Below are positions 51,909-60,747 of a stretch of 64,000 nt of DNA, piece by piece. The stretch's first letter is position 1; every line of letters begins with the position of its first letter. The translations under genes were made by a program, and so were the position numbers. Source of the stretch: Candidatus Brocadia sp. (lineage in GTDB: Bacteria; Planctomycetota; Brocadiia; Brocadiales; Brocadiaceae). A model generated the notes under the pieces. That model made no database searches and was not told where the DNA came from. It saw only the letters and a list, made by a program, of their open reading frames with translations. Location of the stretch: the NCBI GenBank assembly GCA_021646415.1, contig SOEU01000011.1:1-64000 (forward strand). Direction: 5' to 3'.

Positions 51909-54068
51909 TTAAAAATCTTTAAATTCATCATCTGACATGGGGATTATGCGATTAGATTTGGTGGCCAACATGGCATGTTTCTTCCCGTTCTCTTCTTGCA
52001 AAGATTCGTCCAGTATATCGTGACTGGACCCGATGCTAGCTTCGTCTTTGTTTCCTCTCGCAATACGGTGATCTGTCTTTTTCCGGGCGGATAAGGTTCT
52101 TTTGCTTGAAGGAACAAATACTTCTTTTTTCGTTACTTGCATATTCTCCTTCCTTGAAACCACGGCATTTTCTTTGCCAGTGCCAACCTCTCTGGCGATT
52201 CTATCCACAAGCGTTCTCAGGCTTTCCGCCTGTGCTGAGAGTTCCTCACTGGACGAAGCGGTTTCTTCAGCATTCGCAGCGTTTTGTTGTGTAACCTGAT
52301 CCATCTGGGTAATGGCCTTGCTGACCTGGTCTATTCCATCCGCCTGTTCCTTCGAAGCGTTTGTAATTTCGTTTACAAGATCGGTAACCTTCTTTGCCTT
52401 CGTAACGATCTCTTTGAGGATTTCGCTCGATTGTTTGACAAGATCTGTGCCTGAAGTAACCTTCTTTGCGCTATCTTCAATGAGTCGGGTAATATCCTTC
52501 GCCGCACTGGCGCACCTCTGTGCAAGATTTCGCACTTCTTCAGCAACTACCGCAAAGCCTTTTCCATGTTCGCCTGCCCTCGCAGCCTCTACGGCAGCAT
52601 TGAGTGCCAGGAGGTTGGTCTGAAAGGCAATTCCGTCTATGACCTTGATAATGCTTACGATATTATTGCTGCTTTCGTTGATTTCCTGCATTGAATCGTT
52701 TACCTTTGTGATGGACTCGTTGCCAGTCTGCGCAGAATGATAGCAAGAGGTTGCTAATTCGGATGCCTTATGGGCATTCTCTGCATTCTGTTTGGTCATG
52801 GAAGACATCTCTTCCATAGATGAGGAAGTCTCTTCAATAGATGCAGCCTGCTCTGATGCCCCCTGGGCAAGGCTCTGGCTTGATGATGAGATCTGTTCTG
52901 AAGCAGAGGCTACCTGTGTGGAACTCTCGGTCAGATCGTTTAAAAGCGCCCTGAAAAGTCCCGATATCTTGCTGGTAATCTTGACAACCAGGATGCCTAA
53001 TCCTGCTACAAAACCAGCCGAAGCGATTCCAATAATAATCATCCATTTCCGTAAGTCATCAACAGCCTTGAACGCCTCTGCCTTGTCGATCTCGGCTATA
53101 ATTGCCCAATTCATGCCGAATACATTAAAAGGCGCATATGCACTTAAAACAGGTACGCCACGATAATCATTAATAACTTTACAGTCGGTTTTACCTCCAA
53201 TGGCCTCTTTTACAGCCTCTGTATCAACCTTACTAACCAAAACTGTGGGTTTTTCTGAGAATCTCGAATTGGAACGCATCAATTTATCTGCACCTATCAG
53301 ATACGTTTCTCCCGTTTCACCCAGACCCGATCGTTCTTGCATGACGGTATCAATTTTATTGATAGGCATCTGAAAGATAAGTATACCGACCTTCTGGCCA
53401 CCGTCGTAAATTGGGCTGGCAATAAAAGAAGCTGGGTCTCCATTCGAAGGGGCATACGGTTCGAAATCAGCCAGTTTTGAATAGCTACGATCATTGCCGG
53501 TATTCGCAGCGTTAACCTCTTTATAGAGCCTTCCAATATTGCTCGTGTTATAAGGTCCAGAAATTAAACTAGTGCCGAAATCAAGTTCTTTAAAAACCGT
53601 GTAAATGATATTTCCTGTTTCAGCATCTACGAGAAAAATATCATAATATCCATATTCTTCGAGATATTGTTTAAAGACGGGATGGAAACGTGCGTGCAAC
53701 TTGCTGTAATTGCTGCCATCCTGTGCGTCAAAATATTCCAATTTTTTGCCGGCTGGAAATGGATTTTTGGTAATATACAAATCCCGCACCTTTTCTGCTC
53801 CTACAACGCTAAATGCATTTTTAAATTCCTTTACGGCATTAATGACCATCTCATTTTTTGCAAGAGTAACGGCATCGCTTTTCCTCTTTGAAAACCACTC
53901 GTCAATAAAGGCTTGTTTTATGTTTCTCACAGAAACCAACTGGTTAAACGCCTGTTTTTCCAATGCTTTGCTGGAACTATAATAACTCAATACTCCAATT
54001 GCAATCAAAGGCACTAAGCCACCAATAATAAATAATGAGATAATCTTTGTACTTAAGTTCATCTTCAC
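51909..54068 (-). CDS. Methyl-accepting chemoreceptor with dCache-like sensor
   Basis: The 719-residue receptor has a signal/anchor helix (residues 8-28) and a long periplasmic domain of the double-Cache type (about 35-340; [40 protein letters not shown]). A second helix (345-365) and a cytoplasmic signalling domain with [20 protein letters not shown] follow. It ends SDDEFKDF, sharing the last four residues with the heme receptor. dCache domains bind small organic ligands; the ligand is not readable. A second Met lies at 54062. Confidence 0.94.
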   Translation of the reverse strand: MKMNLSTKIISLFIIGGLVPLIAIGVLSYYSSSKALEKQAFNQLVSVRNIKQAFIDEWFSKRKSDAVTLAKNEMVINAVKEFKNAFSVVGAEKVRDLYITKNPFPAGKKLEYFDAQDGSNYSKLHARFHPVFKQYLEEYGYYDIFLVDAETGNIIYTVFKELDFGTSLISGPYNTSNIGRLYKEVNAANTGNDRSYSKLADFEPYAPSNGDPASFIASPIYDGGQKVGILIFQMPINKIDTVMQERSGLGETGETYLIGADKLMRSNSRFSEKPTVLVSKVDTEAVKEAIGGKTDCKVINDYRGVPVLSAYAPFNVFGMNWAIIAEIDKAEAFKAVDDLRKWMIIIGIASAGFVAGLGILVVKITSKISGLFRALLNDLTESSTQVASASEQISSSSQSLAQGASEQAASIEETSSSMEEMSSMTKQNAENAHKASELATSCYHSAQTGNESITKVNDSMQEINESSNNIVSIIKVIDGIAFQTNLLALNAAVEAARAGEHGKGFAVVAEEVRNLAQRCASAAKDITRLIEDSAKKVTSGTDLVKQSSEILKEIVTKAKKVTDLVNEITNASKEQADGIDQVSKAITQMDQVTQQNAANAEETASSSEELSAQAESLRTLVDRIAREVGTGKENAVVSRKENMQVTKKEVFVPSSKRTLSARKKTDHRIARGNKDEASIGSSHDILDESLQEENGKKHAMLATKSNRIIPMSDDEFKDF

Positions 54069-54375
54069 GCAGTTCCCCCTTCTTTTTGGATCAGTGATAT
54101 AATGGCCTATACGTAGTTTTAGAAGCTCAGTTGCACTTGTTTGTATGGTACCTCCTTTCTTAGAGTCTGTGTGATGAAATAGAAATAACTGAGCGCTGTA
54201 ATTGGCTACTCATGCCGTATGATTCATTCTTAGGGAGGACTCTCGTTATCCCATAGCATTCTACAGCTAAATTCATCGCCTTTTGCCAAACCTCCAAATT
54301 CTAGGAACTTCTGATATTGTCTGACATTGTTCATCCCCCCCCAATCCTCAATACCTGACACCTGATAGCTGATAG
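54069..54375. other. Gap between receptor and cheA
   Basis: No gene. GCTCAGTT (54125-54132) and AACTGAGC (54187-54194) form an 8-bp inverted repeat. On the minus strand AAAGGAGGT (about 54150-54158) resembles a ribosome site but no frame of useful length follows it. Confidence 0.45.
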
Positions 54376-56175
54376 TTAATTCAACGCAATACTCATAATA
54401 CCCCCCACATCAAGGATAAGACCTACGTGTCCGTCTCCAAGTATGGCGCTGCCGGAGATTCCCTGAATATTGCGGAACTGTTCTCCCAAACTCTTAATAA
54501 CTATCTGCTGTTGACCCAGAAGGTCGTCGACGAGTATCCCACACCTTCGCCCTTCACCTTCAACGATAAGGATAAGGGCCTCCCAGGGATTCATTTTTTT
54601 GGGTTTAACGTTATACAAGGTGTGTAGTCGCACCATAGGTAACAAATTGCCTCGTACATTAATCAATTCTCCGCGTTGTTGCACGGTAGAAACGTCTTCT
54701 TTTTTCGGACGAATGGATTCTTCAATAGAGAGCATGGGGACAATATATTTTTCCGGCCCCACCTGTACAATCATGCCATCGATGATCGCCATGGTAAGGG
54801 GTAGTTTGATGGAAATTTTGGTGCCTTTTCCTTCAACCGTAAAAATTTCTATCTTCCCCCGCAAACGTTCAACGTTCTTTTTTACCACATCCATGCCTAC
54901 ACCGCGCCCTGAGACATCAGTCACCTTGTCTGCCGTAGAAAACCCGGCAGCAAAGATGAGATTATAGATTTGCTGATCGGAGAGTGTGGCATCTTCATCG
55001 ATCAGTCTTTTTTCAATAGCCTTTTTCAAAATTTTTTCTTTACAAAGACCCTTACCGTCGTCTTCGATTTCAATAACGATATTACCACCCCGATGGAAGG
55101 CATTTAATCGCACAAGACCATCAGCAGATTTCCCTCTGGCTGTTCGTTCCTCCTGAGGTTCGATTCCATGGTCGATCGAGTTTCTAATAATATGTACAAG
55201 CGGGTCACCGATTTCTTCAATCACTGTCTTATCCAATTCTGTATCTTCCCCGGAAATTTCCAGCCGTACTTTCTTGCCCACTTTTGCAGAAACATCCCGC
55301 ACGAGTCTGGCCATTTTTTGGAATGTTGATTTCAGAGGCACCATTCTCATGCACATAACCTGGTCCTGTATGTCCTTGACGATCTTGTTAAGGTGGGAAA
55401 GATTTTTATTTGTGCCATTGCTGGTGTTACCAAATGTCTCACTGATGAGGGCGTTAGCAATTACCAGTTCGCCCACAAGGTTAACAAGATTATCCAACTT
55501 TTGGGTATCCACTTTAACGGTTTCAGACGATGGCTTGCCAATTACCGACTGAATCTTAAGTGCGTTGGTAATCTTCTCAGGTGTGGTTATCCCTTTTTCG
55601 AGTAATATTTCACCCAGTTTTTTTCTACATCTCTGTTCTTCTAATGCCTGTTCCAACTGATCTTTGCTAATATCACCGGTTTCAAGTAATATTTCACCGA
55701 TATGCTTTTCTTTTGGAAAATGAGTATCATTATCTTTTTGTGAAGATGAATTTTGATTCCCCCCTAAAATAGCGGATATCTTTGATAAAAGTGGTTGGTA
55801 GTCAATTACCTCTGTTGAAGTATCTTTGTTATCTACTTTATTTGCTATAGTTTCTCTCAGTTTTTTTAATATGTCTACGCCTTCATACAGGATTTCAATA
55901 ATTTCTGATGTGATTTTTATTTTTGCCTTTCTTGCTTCGTCCAAAAGGGTTTCTAATTCATGGCTTACTTTACCGATATCTTTCAGACCCAGGAAGCCCG
56001 CGCTGCCCTTCATACTATGAATAGGACGGAATATACCGTTAATAATATCCATATCTTCCGGGTTTTCTTCTAACTGCAGTATCTTAGATTCAACATCCTC
56101 CAGGTGATCACAAGATTCGGCAAGAAATTCTTTAACAATTTCAACATCGTCCATAAAATTTATATTGTCTTCCAT
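54376..56175 (-). CDS. cheA: Chemotaxis histidine kinase CheA with MshEN-like insert
   Basis: Phosphorylates CheY and CheB. Domains: P1 with phospho-His in RPIHSMKGSAGF; a 52-residue insert (HIGEILLETGDISKDQLEQA, then KLGEILLEKGITTPEKITNA) that looks like two units of the MshEN/GspE N-terminal fold; P3 dimerisation; P4 ATPase with HIIRNSIDHGIE, DDGKGL and GRGVGMDVVK; and P5 CheW-like. A classical P2 is not visible. MshEN domains can bind cyclic-di-GMP in other proteins, but that is unproven here. The start at 56175 follows GAGGA by 8 bases. Confidence 0.95.
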   Translation of the reverse strand: MEDNINFMDDVEIVKEFLAESCDHLEDVESKILQLEENPEDMDIINGIFRPIHSMKGSAGFLGLKDIGKVSHELETLLDEARKAKIKITSEIIEILYEGVDILKKLRETIANKVDNKDTSTEVIDYQPLLSKISAILGGNQNSSSQKDNDTHFPKEKHIGEILLETGDISKDQLEQALEEQRCRKKLGEILLEKGITTPEKITNALKIQSVIGKPSSETVKVDTQKLDNLVNLVGELVIANALISETFGNTSNGTNKNLSHLNKIVKDIQDQVMCMRMVPLKSTFQKMARLVRDVSAKVGKKVRLEISGEDTELDKTVIEEIGDPLVHIIRNSIDHGIEPQEERTARGKSADGLVRLNAFHRGGNIVIEIEDDGKGLCKEKILKKAIEKRLIDEDATLSDQQIYNLIFAAGFSTADKVTDVSGRGVGMDVVKKNVERLRGKIEIFTVEGKGTKISIKLPLTMAIIDGMIVQVGPEKYIVPMLSIEESIRPKKEDVSTVQQRGELINVRGNLLPMVRLHTLYNVKPKKMNPWEALILIVEGEGRRCGILVDDLLGQQQIVIKSLGEQFRNIQGISGSAILGDGHVGLILDVGGIMSIALN

Positions 56176-56269
56176 ATTCTGTATCCTCATAAATCAAGTT
56201 TTAAAGGAAATCACAGAATCATCTGTGGAATCTGTGGTATCCGTATTTTCATCAGGTTAAAGTAATAAC

Positions 56270-57277
56270 TTACGAGGAATTTAAAAGTATGTTATTGTCA
56301 ACTATGTGTTTATTGATCTTTTCAATTAATTTTTGTCTTGTAAAAGGTTTTACAAGAAAATCTACTGCACCTGCGCGGATGGCTTGTATTACATTATTCT
56401 GTGTTGGAGCAGAGGAACACATAATGATCGGTATCGTGCTGGACATGGCGTTTCTTTTAATACGTTCACAGAGTGTTATCCCATCAACACCGTTCATATA
56501 AATATCCATCAGCACAAGGTCGACATGGTCTTTTTGAAGCAGAGAGAGAGCGCTATTTGGATTGTCAGTGACCAATACTTTATATTCACTGCTTAAAAGT
56601 TTCCGGATAATTCGTAAATCTGTGTTTGAATCGTCTACGGCAAGTATAGTACCCTTGAACTGCTTTTTGTTCTCTTCGATTACCTCGCAAAAAAACTCTT
56701 CGCCGACCAGTTTTGACACGCTTAGTATGAATTGACCGTCATCAAAACCCAGAATGCGCATCGTTGCCGTCAGAATAAGACATTCTTCATTCAAGGCTTC
56801 TTCACTGAGCCCGGTGCTTGCGTTTTCTTTGTCCATGAGAACTGTACTTGTTAATTTCAGATGGATGGGTTTGGGTAGTTTCGGTCTTAATTCATTATCC
56901 AGCATACCGCAGACCTGATTTGTAAATTCTTTAAATGCGTCCGCGCAATCACTGTCAAAAAGACCTTTGTTTGCATTATCTCTGATTACAGCATCTTCAA
57001 GGGTTAACAAGAGACTTCCAATGGTAATAGCCTCCTTTACCGCAAAGATTAAATACAATTCTCCTTCGTAAAACTCTTCTATTGCCAGCTTTGCCATTAC
57101 ATGACTTGTATTGATCTTTTTAATAAATGAGTTTAGCGTTGTATTCTGTAGCATGGGATTTGTCAGGAAAAACTGTTTGTTCGTCAGCTTGCCACAATCG
57201 GTACAAATCCGCGGAAATGTACTTACGAGAGTTTCCTCTAATTTAGAAGATGTCTTTTTGTTTGGGGATTTTTCCAT
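56270..57277 (-). CDS. CheC/CheX-like domain fused to a receiver domain
   Basis: The 335-residue protein has an N-terminal CheC/CheX-type region (about 30-200) with an ExxN motif in AFKEFTNQVCGMLDNEL. A second half is a receiver domain: AVDDSNTDLRIIRKLL, phospho-Asp in LVLMDIYMNGVDG, and FLVKPFTRQKL. A two-Cys pair (CTDCGKL) near the N-terminus could bind metal. The fusion could dephosphorylate itself or the CheY proteins encoded nearby. It lies between cheX and cheA on the same strand. Confidence 0.8.
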   Translation of the reverse strand: MEKSPNKKTSSKLEETLVSTFPRICTDCGKLTNKQFFLTNPMLQNTTLNSFIKKINTSHVMAKLAIEEFYEGELYLIFAVKEAITIGSLLLTLEDAVIRDNANKGLFDSDCADAFKEFTNQVCGMLDNELRPKLPKPIHLKLTSTVLMDKENASTGLSEEALNEECLILTATMRILGFDDGQFILSVSKLVGEEFFCEVIEENKKQFKGTILAVDDSNTDLRIIRKLLSSEYKVLVTDNPNSALSLLQKDHVDLVLMDIYMNGVDGITLCERIKRNAMSSTIPIIMCSSAPTQNNVIQAIRAGAVDFLVKPFTRQKLIEKINKHIVDNNILLNSS

Positions 57278-57297
57278 TTTTTATTACTATTGAATAT

Positions 57298-57825
57298 CTA
57301 TTTGTTTGATTCTTTGAGCAATAAGCCGATGTTAAACTTTTCGTTGTTGGAGATAAAGGGTGTCATGAGCCAGGGATCTTTACTGAAGCAGGAAAGTGTT
57401 GTGTCAGCTACAACAGGGTGATTGTTTACAGCGGTGATAGAAAGACCTTCTCCTGCGATTACAATTGGTATGGAGAGATGCATGTCACCATATTGGGCCG
57501 CCAGTTTTGTCTTTACATTTCCTGCGATCATGTTTGATACTTCACCGATGGCATCTTTAACCTCGCCCGAAAATTCGGTCAGTTCTGTCATCAACATAGT
57601 TGATGCGACCTTTAATGCGAACCTTTTTGAGCAAAACAGGGCAATAACACCGTGATATTTACCGGTGAAGCTTACCATGCCGATAACATCCGTTTTTATT
57701 TGTGTATCGTCTACCAATGAGGCCTCGTCATACTTCAAATCCATCATAATCATCGTTTCAAATAGTGTCTTTGTAGACTCGGTAATATCCGATGCGATGG
57801 TTTCCATCATACTTTCTAACGCCAT
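57298..57825 (-). CDS. cheX: CheX-type CheY-phosphate phosphatase
   Basis: The 175-residue protein has the CheX fold and phosphatase helix VKDAIGEVSNMIAGNVKTKL with the ExxN pair. FTGKYHGVIALFCSKRFALK and GEGLSI further fit the family. It is encoded next to a CheY (57896) and the CheC/X-receiver fusion, so the cluster has three phosphatase-type proteins. Confidence 0.9.
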   Translation of the reverse strand: MALESMMETIASDITESTKTLFETMIMMDLKYDEASLVDDTQIKTDVIGMVSFTGKYHGVIALFCSKRFALKVASTMLMTELTEFSGEVKDAIGEVSNMIAGNVKTKLAAQYGDMHLSIPIVIAGEGLSITAVNNHPVVADTTLSCFSKDPWLMTPFISNNEKFNIGLLLKESNK

Positions 57826-57895
57826 GATATATTTTCTCCTTTTCTTTATCTGAGTTTTTAAACTTTCAAAGTACGCATAAAAAGCGATGTGGCTA

Positions 57896-58273
57896 CTATT
57901 TTACGAGTAAGAAATTTCCTAATTTGGACTTCAATTGTTCCGGTGTGAACGGTTTTGTCAGATAACCATTTGCACCGCTGTTTTTTGCCTCTTCAATCTT
58001 TGTCTCGCTGCCTTCTGTGGTCACCATTACAATTGGAACATTGCTCTTTTGGCCCGACCCCCTGAAGGCCTTGACAAAATCTATTCCTGTCATGTTTGGC
58101 ATGTTCCAGTCACAGAGGATTAAGTCGATATTATTGGAAATGGCTTTTTCAAGACCTTCCCTTCCGTCTCCTGCCTCGACAAATTCATCCACGATCAGGC
58201 CAGATTGTTGGATGTTTCTCTGAATAATCTTTCTCATGACCGCCGAATCATCAATTATGAGCACTTTTGGCAT
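57896..58273 (-). CDS. cheY: CheY-type response regulator
   Basis: A 125-residue receiver: IIDDSAVMRKIIQRNIQQSG, phospho-Asp in LILCDWNMPNMTG, switch Thr in IVMVTTEGSET and Lys in YLTKPFTPEQL. DWNMPNM is typical of true CheY proteins that act on motors. Its start overlaps the end of the upstream HTH gene by 23 bases, so translation of the two is probably coupled. Confidence 0.95.
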   Translation of the reverse strand: MPKVLIIDDSAVMRKIIQRNIQQSGLIVDEFVEAGDGREGLEKAISNNIDLILCDWNMPNMTGIDFVKAFRGSGQKSNVPIVMVTTEGSETKIEEAKNSGANGYLTKPFTPEQLKSKLGNFLLVK

Positions 58274-58478
58274 GTTCCTTACCTCCGTTTACGTTGAAGT
58301 TATTAATTTCACTTTTTTCTTGTATCCACTGATCAATTTTAGACTGCTCAAATCGCCACATATTCATTATCTTAAAGGAAGGGATTGCCCCTTCCTTCAC
58401 TAACTTATATACTGTGCGGGGACTTATTTTAAGATATTCTGCGACTTGTTTTATTGTCATGATATTAGGGTTTTGCAT
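58251..58478 (-). CDS. Excisionase-family helix-turn-helix protein
   Basis: The 75-residue protein is a MerR-like/excisionase HTH (HTH_17): MTIKQVAEYLKISPRTVYKL, GAIPSFKI and WRFEQSKIDQWI. The charged C-terminal part ends HAKSAHN. It is the first gene of the chemotaxis cluster and overlaps cheY, so it may regulate the cluster or reflect a past mobile element. No integrase is nearby. Confidence 0.88.
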   Translation of the reverse strand: MQNPNIMTIKQVAEYLKISPRTVYKLVKEGAIPSFKIMNMWRFEQSKIDQWIQEKSEINNFNVNGGKEHAKSAHN

Positions 58479-58910
58479 AAACGTTTACCTCTTTGCATAT
58501 ATTGCCTTTTCATTGCATTTGTTACCTCGGATTATCGGAATAATAAAAAATAAATTTAGAAGGTATTTAGTATTTTTTACGAAGAAGACTAGCATGACTG
58601 GGTGAGAGGTCGGCGTAGAAAAGGTCTGAATGAGTGATAAGCCCCTGCCTTGCGTTTGATCAATAAAGAAATGGCGTGAATTATTCGAGGTGCGGTCCCC
58701 GGCAGGAATAAGTTTCTGCCATTTACAGAGAATGATCGCAGAAGCTATTATTCAAATAATTGGTAGGGTCTGTTTGGAGGATTTTCAATCTGTATATGAG
58801 AGCGTTGCTAAATGCCAAATCAGGAAACCGAGTCAGGGATACGGACTGGCTAGCGGAGCATTCGTCTCTAAAAAGCAATTTTGTCGGAAAAAAGATGTGT
58901 GAAGGTTTTG
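58479..58910. other. Intergenic region, no convincing gene
   Basis: This is upstream of the chemotaxis cluster and downstream of the convergently placed epimerase on the same strand, so the cluster promoter should lie in the left part. A frame at 58690-58902 is not supported. No clear RNA structure is seen. Confidence 0.45.
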
Positions 58911-59810
58911 TTAAGTGAGGTTTAGTAATTCTCGAATATATCGTTTTAAACCCTCAATCCCGGCGTAACGTAGGCCTAAGGACTTAGATTGAGTATTATC
59001 TATGGTGTGGATGGATTGTTTGGGAGTGCCACTGATGTTGGATTGAGAAGCACAGAGTTCTTTGGTTATTTGTGCTACTGTCATGTTATCAGCATAAAAG
59101 TCCACCAGATTGTAAATTTTCCCTGAGGCCTCTTTGTTGCTCATTGCTAAGTCTATTGCCTGAACTACATCTTCTACATGTACAACCTTTCCGCCACCTG
59201 AAACTTCAACGTTTATGCCCTGTTTAATGTCCTTCACGATATTATACCAGGCAGAGTGGGCCAGGTGTGGATTTATGCCATACATACCTACGGGACGAAA
59301 GATGGTTGTATCAAAGATCTTTGTCAAGTAATATGGATGACAAAATGCCTCAACGGATGCCTTATAGGCGCCATAATTTGAATCGGGTATGAGAGGATGT
59401 AATTCATCCAGCCTGATACGGGGAAAAATGTACCCGTATACCGCACAGGAACTGATAAAGATAAATTGTTTGATACCTGCCTGTTTAGAGGCGTCCAGAA
59501 GTTCTATACTGCCCAACAGATTAGCCTCTACAAATCGTTTGATGTCCTTATTGGCTGCTTCACGAAAAGAAGCCCCATCCCTTTCATAGGCCATATGGAT
59601 GACCACATCGGCGCCTTGTACAAATTTTTTCAAAGTCTTTTTATCGGTCATGTCACCCTGTAGAAAAGTGATCTTTTTCTGATAATCTTGAAGGTGTAAG
59701 GTGTTGCTGGTATTTCGTATAAGGGCCTGAATGGAAACATCTCTCTCAAAGAGTTTTTTTGCTACATAATGACCCAGAAACCCTGTCAGACCAGTTATCG
59801 CAACTTTCAT
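58911..59810 (-). CDS. NAD-dependent epimerase/dehydratase (extended SDR)
   Basis: The 299-residue protein has the Rossmann motif ITGLTGFLGHYVAKKL, DVVIHMAYERDG, the Ser of FIFISSCAVYGY and the catalytic pair in NYGAYKASVEAF (YxxxK), then TIFRPVGMYG. This is the extended short-chain dehydrogenase group acting on nucleotide sugars or isoprenoid-derived substrates; the substrate is unknown. It follows the tRNA-Sec gene on the same strand by 80 bases. Confidence 0.9.
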   Translation of the reverse strand: MKVAITGLTGFLGHYVAKKLFERDVSIQALIRNTSNTLHLQDYQKKITFLQGDMTDKKTLKKFVQGADVVIHMAYERDGASFREAANKDIKRFVEANLLGSIELLDASKQAGIKQFIFISSCAVYGYIFPRIRLDELHPLIPDSNYGAYKASVEAFCHPYYLTKIFDTTIFRPVGMYGINPHLAHSAWYNIVKDIKQGINVEVSGGGKVVHVEDVVQAIDLAMSNKEASGKIYNLVDFYADNMTVAQITKELCASQSNISGTPKQSIHTIDNTQSKSLGLRYAGIEGLKRYIRELLNLT

Positions 59811-59890
59811 GATTTATCTCTCCAATAATAAATCGGGGACGATTTTTTAGGGGTATCAAAAGTCCTAAATATTTGATATATAAAATATAG

Positions 59891-59987
59891 TGGCGGGAGC
59901 GTGTGGGAATCGAACCCACCTATCCCGCTAAAAGCGGGACAGACCGGATTTGAAGTCCGTCGCCGACACCAGCCGACATGCACTCCC
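59891..59987 (-). tRNA. selC: Selenocysteine tRNA (anticodon UCA)
   Basis: A 97-nt tRNA on the minus strand with an encoded CCA end (59891-59893). The anticodon loop reads CTTCAAA with anticodon TCA (59951-59953), which reads UGA. It has the tRNA-Sec hallmarks: a long acceptor stem (GGGAGTG pairs with CGCTCCC), a 6-bp D stem (GTCGGC with GTCGGC using G-T pairs) with a 4-base loop, and a long variable arm (TCCCGCTTTTAGCGGGA). The T arm is GTGGG-TTCGATT-CCCAC. This implies the organism uses selenocysteine. Confidence 0.95.
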
Positions 59988-60055
59988 ACACTATTTCGTA
60001 CTGCTTTTAGCCAAAGGTACGGCGATATTTTTGGGACTCACGCCAATTCAAAATT

Positions 60056-60733
60056 TTATGTACCAACGGTCTTGAATGGCGATTTGATATCCTTAGGCGT
60101 CAGAACGCCACCTGAAAGGAGTGTTCTAAATGCCTCTTCTACCGTAAGATTCGTATCGATAACAGCATCTTCAGTGGTATAGATTAAAAATCCTGTTGTT
60201 GGATTCGGTGTGGTTGGTATAAATACGCTGATAAATTTGTGTTCATTATTATACTGCGTCGCACCTGTTACAAACCCAATAGATTTTGTACCTTCTTTTG
60301 GGAAATCTATGAAAACCACACGCTTAAAAGACTGCTTGCCAGGTAAGCTTACTGCATTAATGATCTGTTTTACGGACGAATATATGTTTCTAATAACGGG
60401 GGTTTTTGTTAAGAGGTTTTCAAAATAATTAATAATGGCCTTACCAACAAAGTTGGCTGCAAATATGCCAATAAAGTACAATGCGAGGAATGTGAGAATA
60501 AGCCCCAAAAAGGTAATAATAAATTCATCAAGGGAGGTCTTTGGCAGGGCAACACCTAAGAATTGCAAGAACTTTTTGATAACTGGAGCGAGCGTGCCGC
60601 CAACGAAGCTGAAGAGAAATTTTACAACAAAAAAGGTTACATAGACAGGCAGGATTAATAACAGGCCTGTCAACATCCTTTTTCTGACGTCTTTTTTAAA
60701 ATGAGTGAACACTCCGTACCTTTTTTCTTCCAT
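60056..60733 (-). CDS. DUF502 membrane protein
   Basis: The 225-residue protein has two N-terminal helices (about 20-42 and 70-93) and a soluble domain with VKQIINAVSLPGKQSFKRVV, SIGFVTGATQ and FIPTTPNPTTGFL, the signature of the DUF502 family (mostly annotated only as membrane proteins). It begins 14 bases downstream of the IspH-UbiA gene, so the two are probably one operon. Function unknown. Confidence 0.92.
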   Translation of the reverse strand: MEEKRYGVFTHFKKDVRKRMLTGLLLILPVYVTFFVVKFLFSFVGGTLAPVIKKFLQFLGVALPKTSLDEFIITFLGLILTFLALYFIGIFAANFVGKAIINYFENLLTKTPVIRNIYSSVKQIINAVSLPGKQSFKRVVFIDFPKEGTKSIGFVTGATQYNNEHKFISVFIPTTPNPTTGFLIYTTEDAVIDTNLTVEEAFRTLLSGGVLTPKDIKSPFKTVGT

Positions 60734-60747
60734 AAACTATCACCAGT

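Noticed and set aside
54140-54165. Ribosome-binding site on the minus strand with a small peptide
   Set aside because: The AAAGGAGGT is followed only by a GTG with a five-codon frame and a long spacing.
58690-58902. Open frame upstream of the epimerase
   Set aside because: It has no ribosome site and no family likeness.
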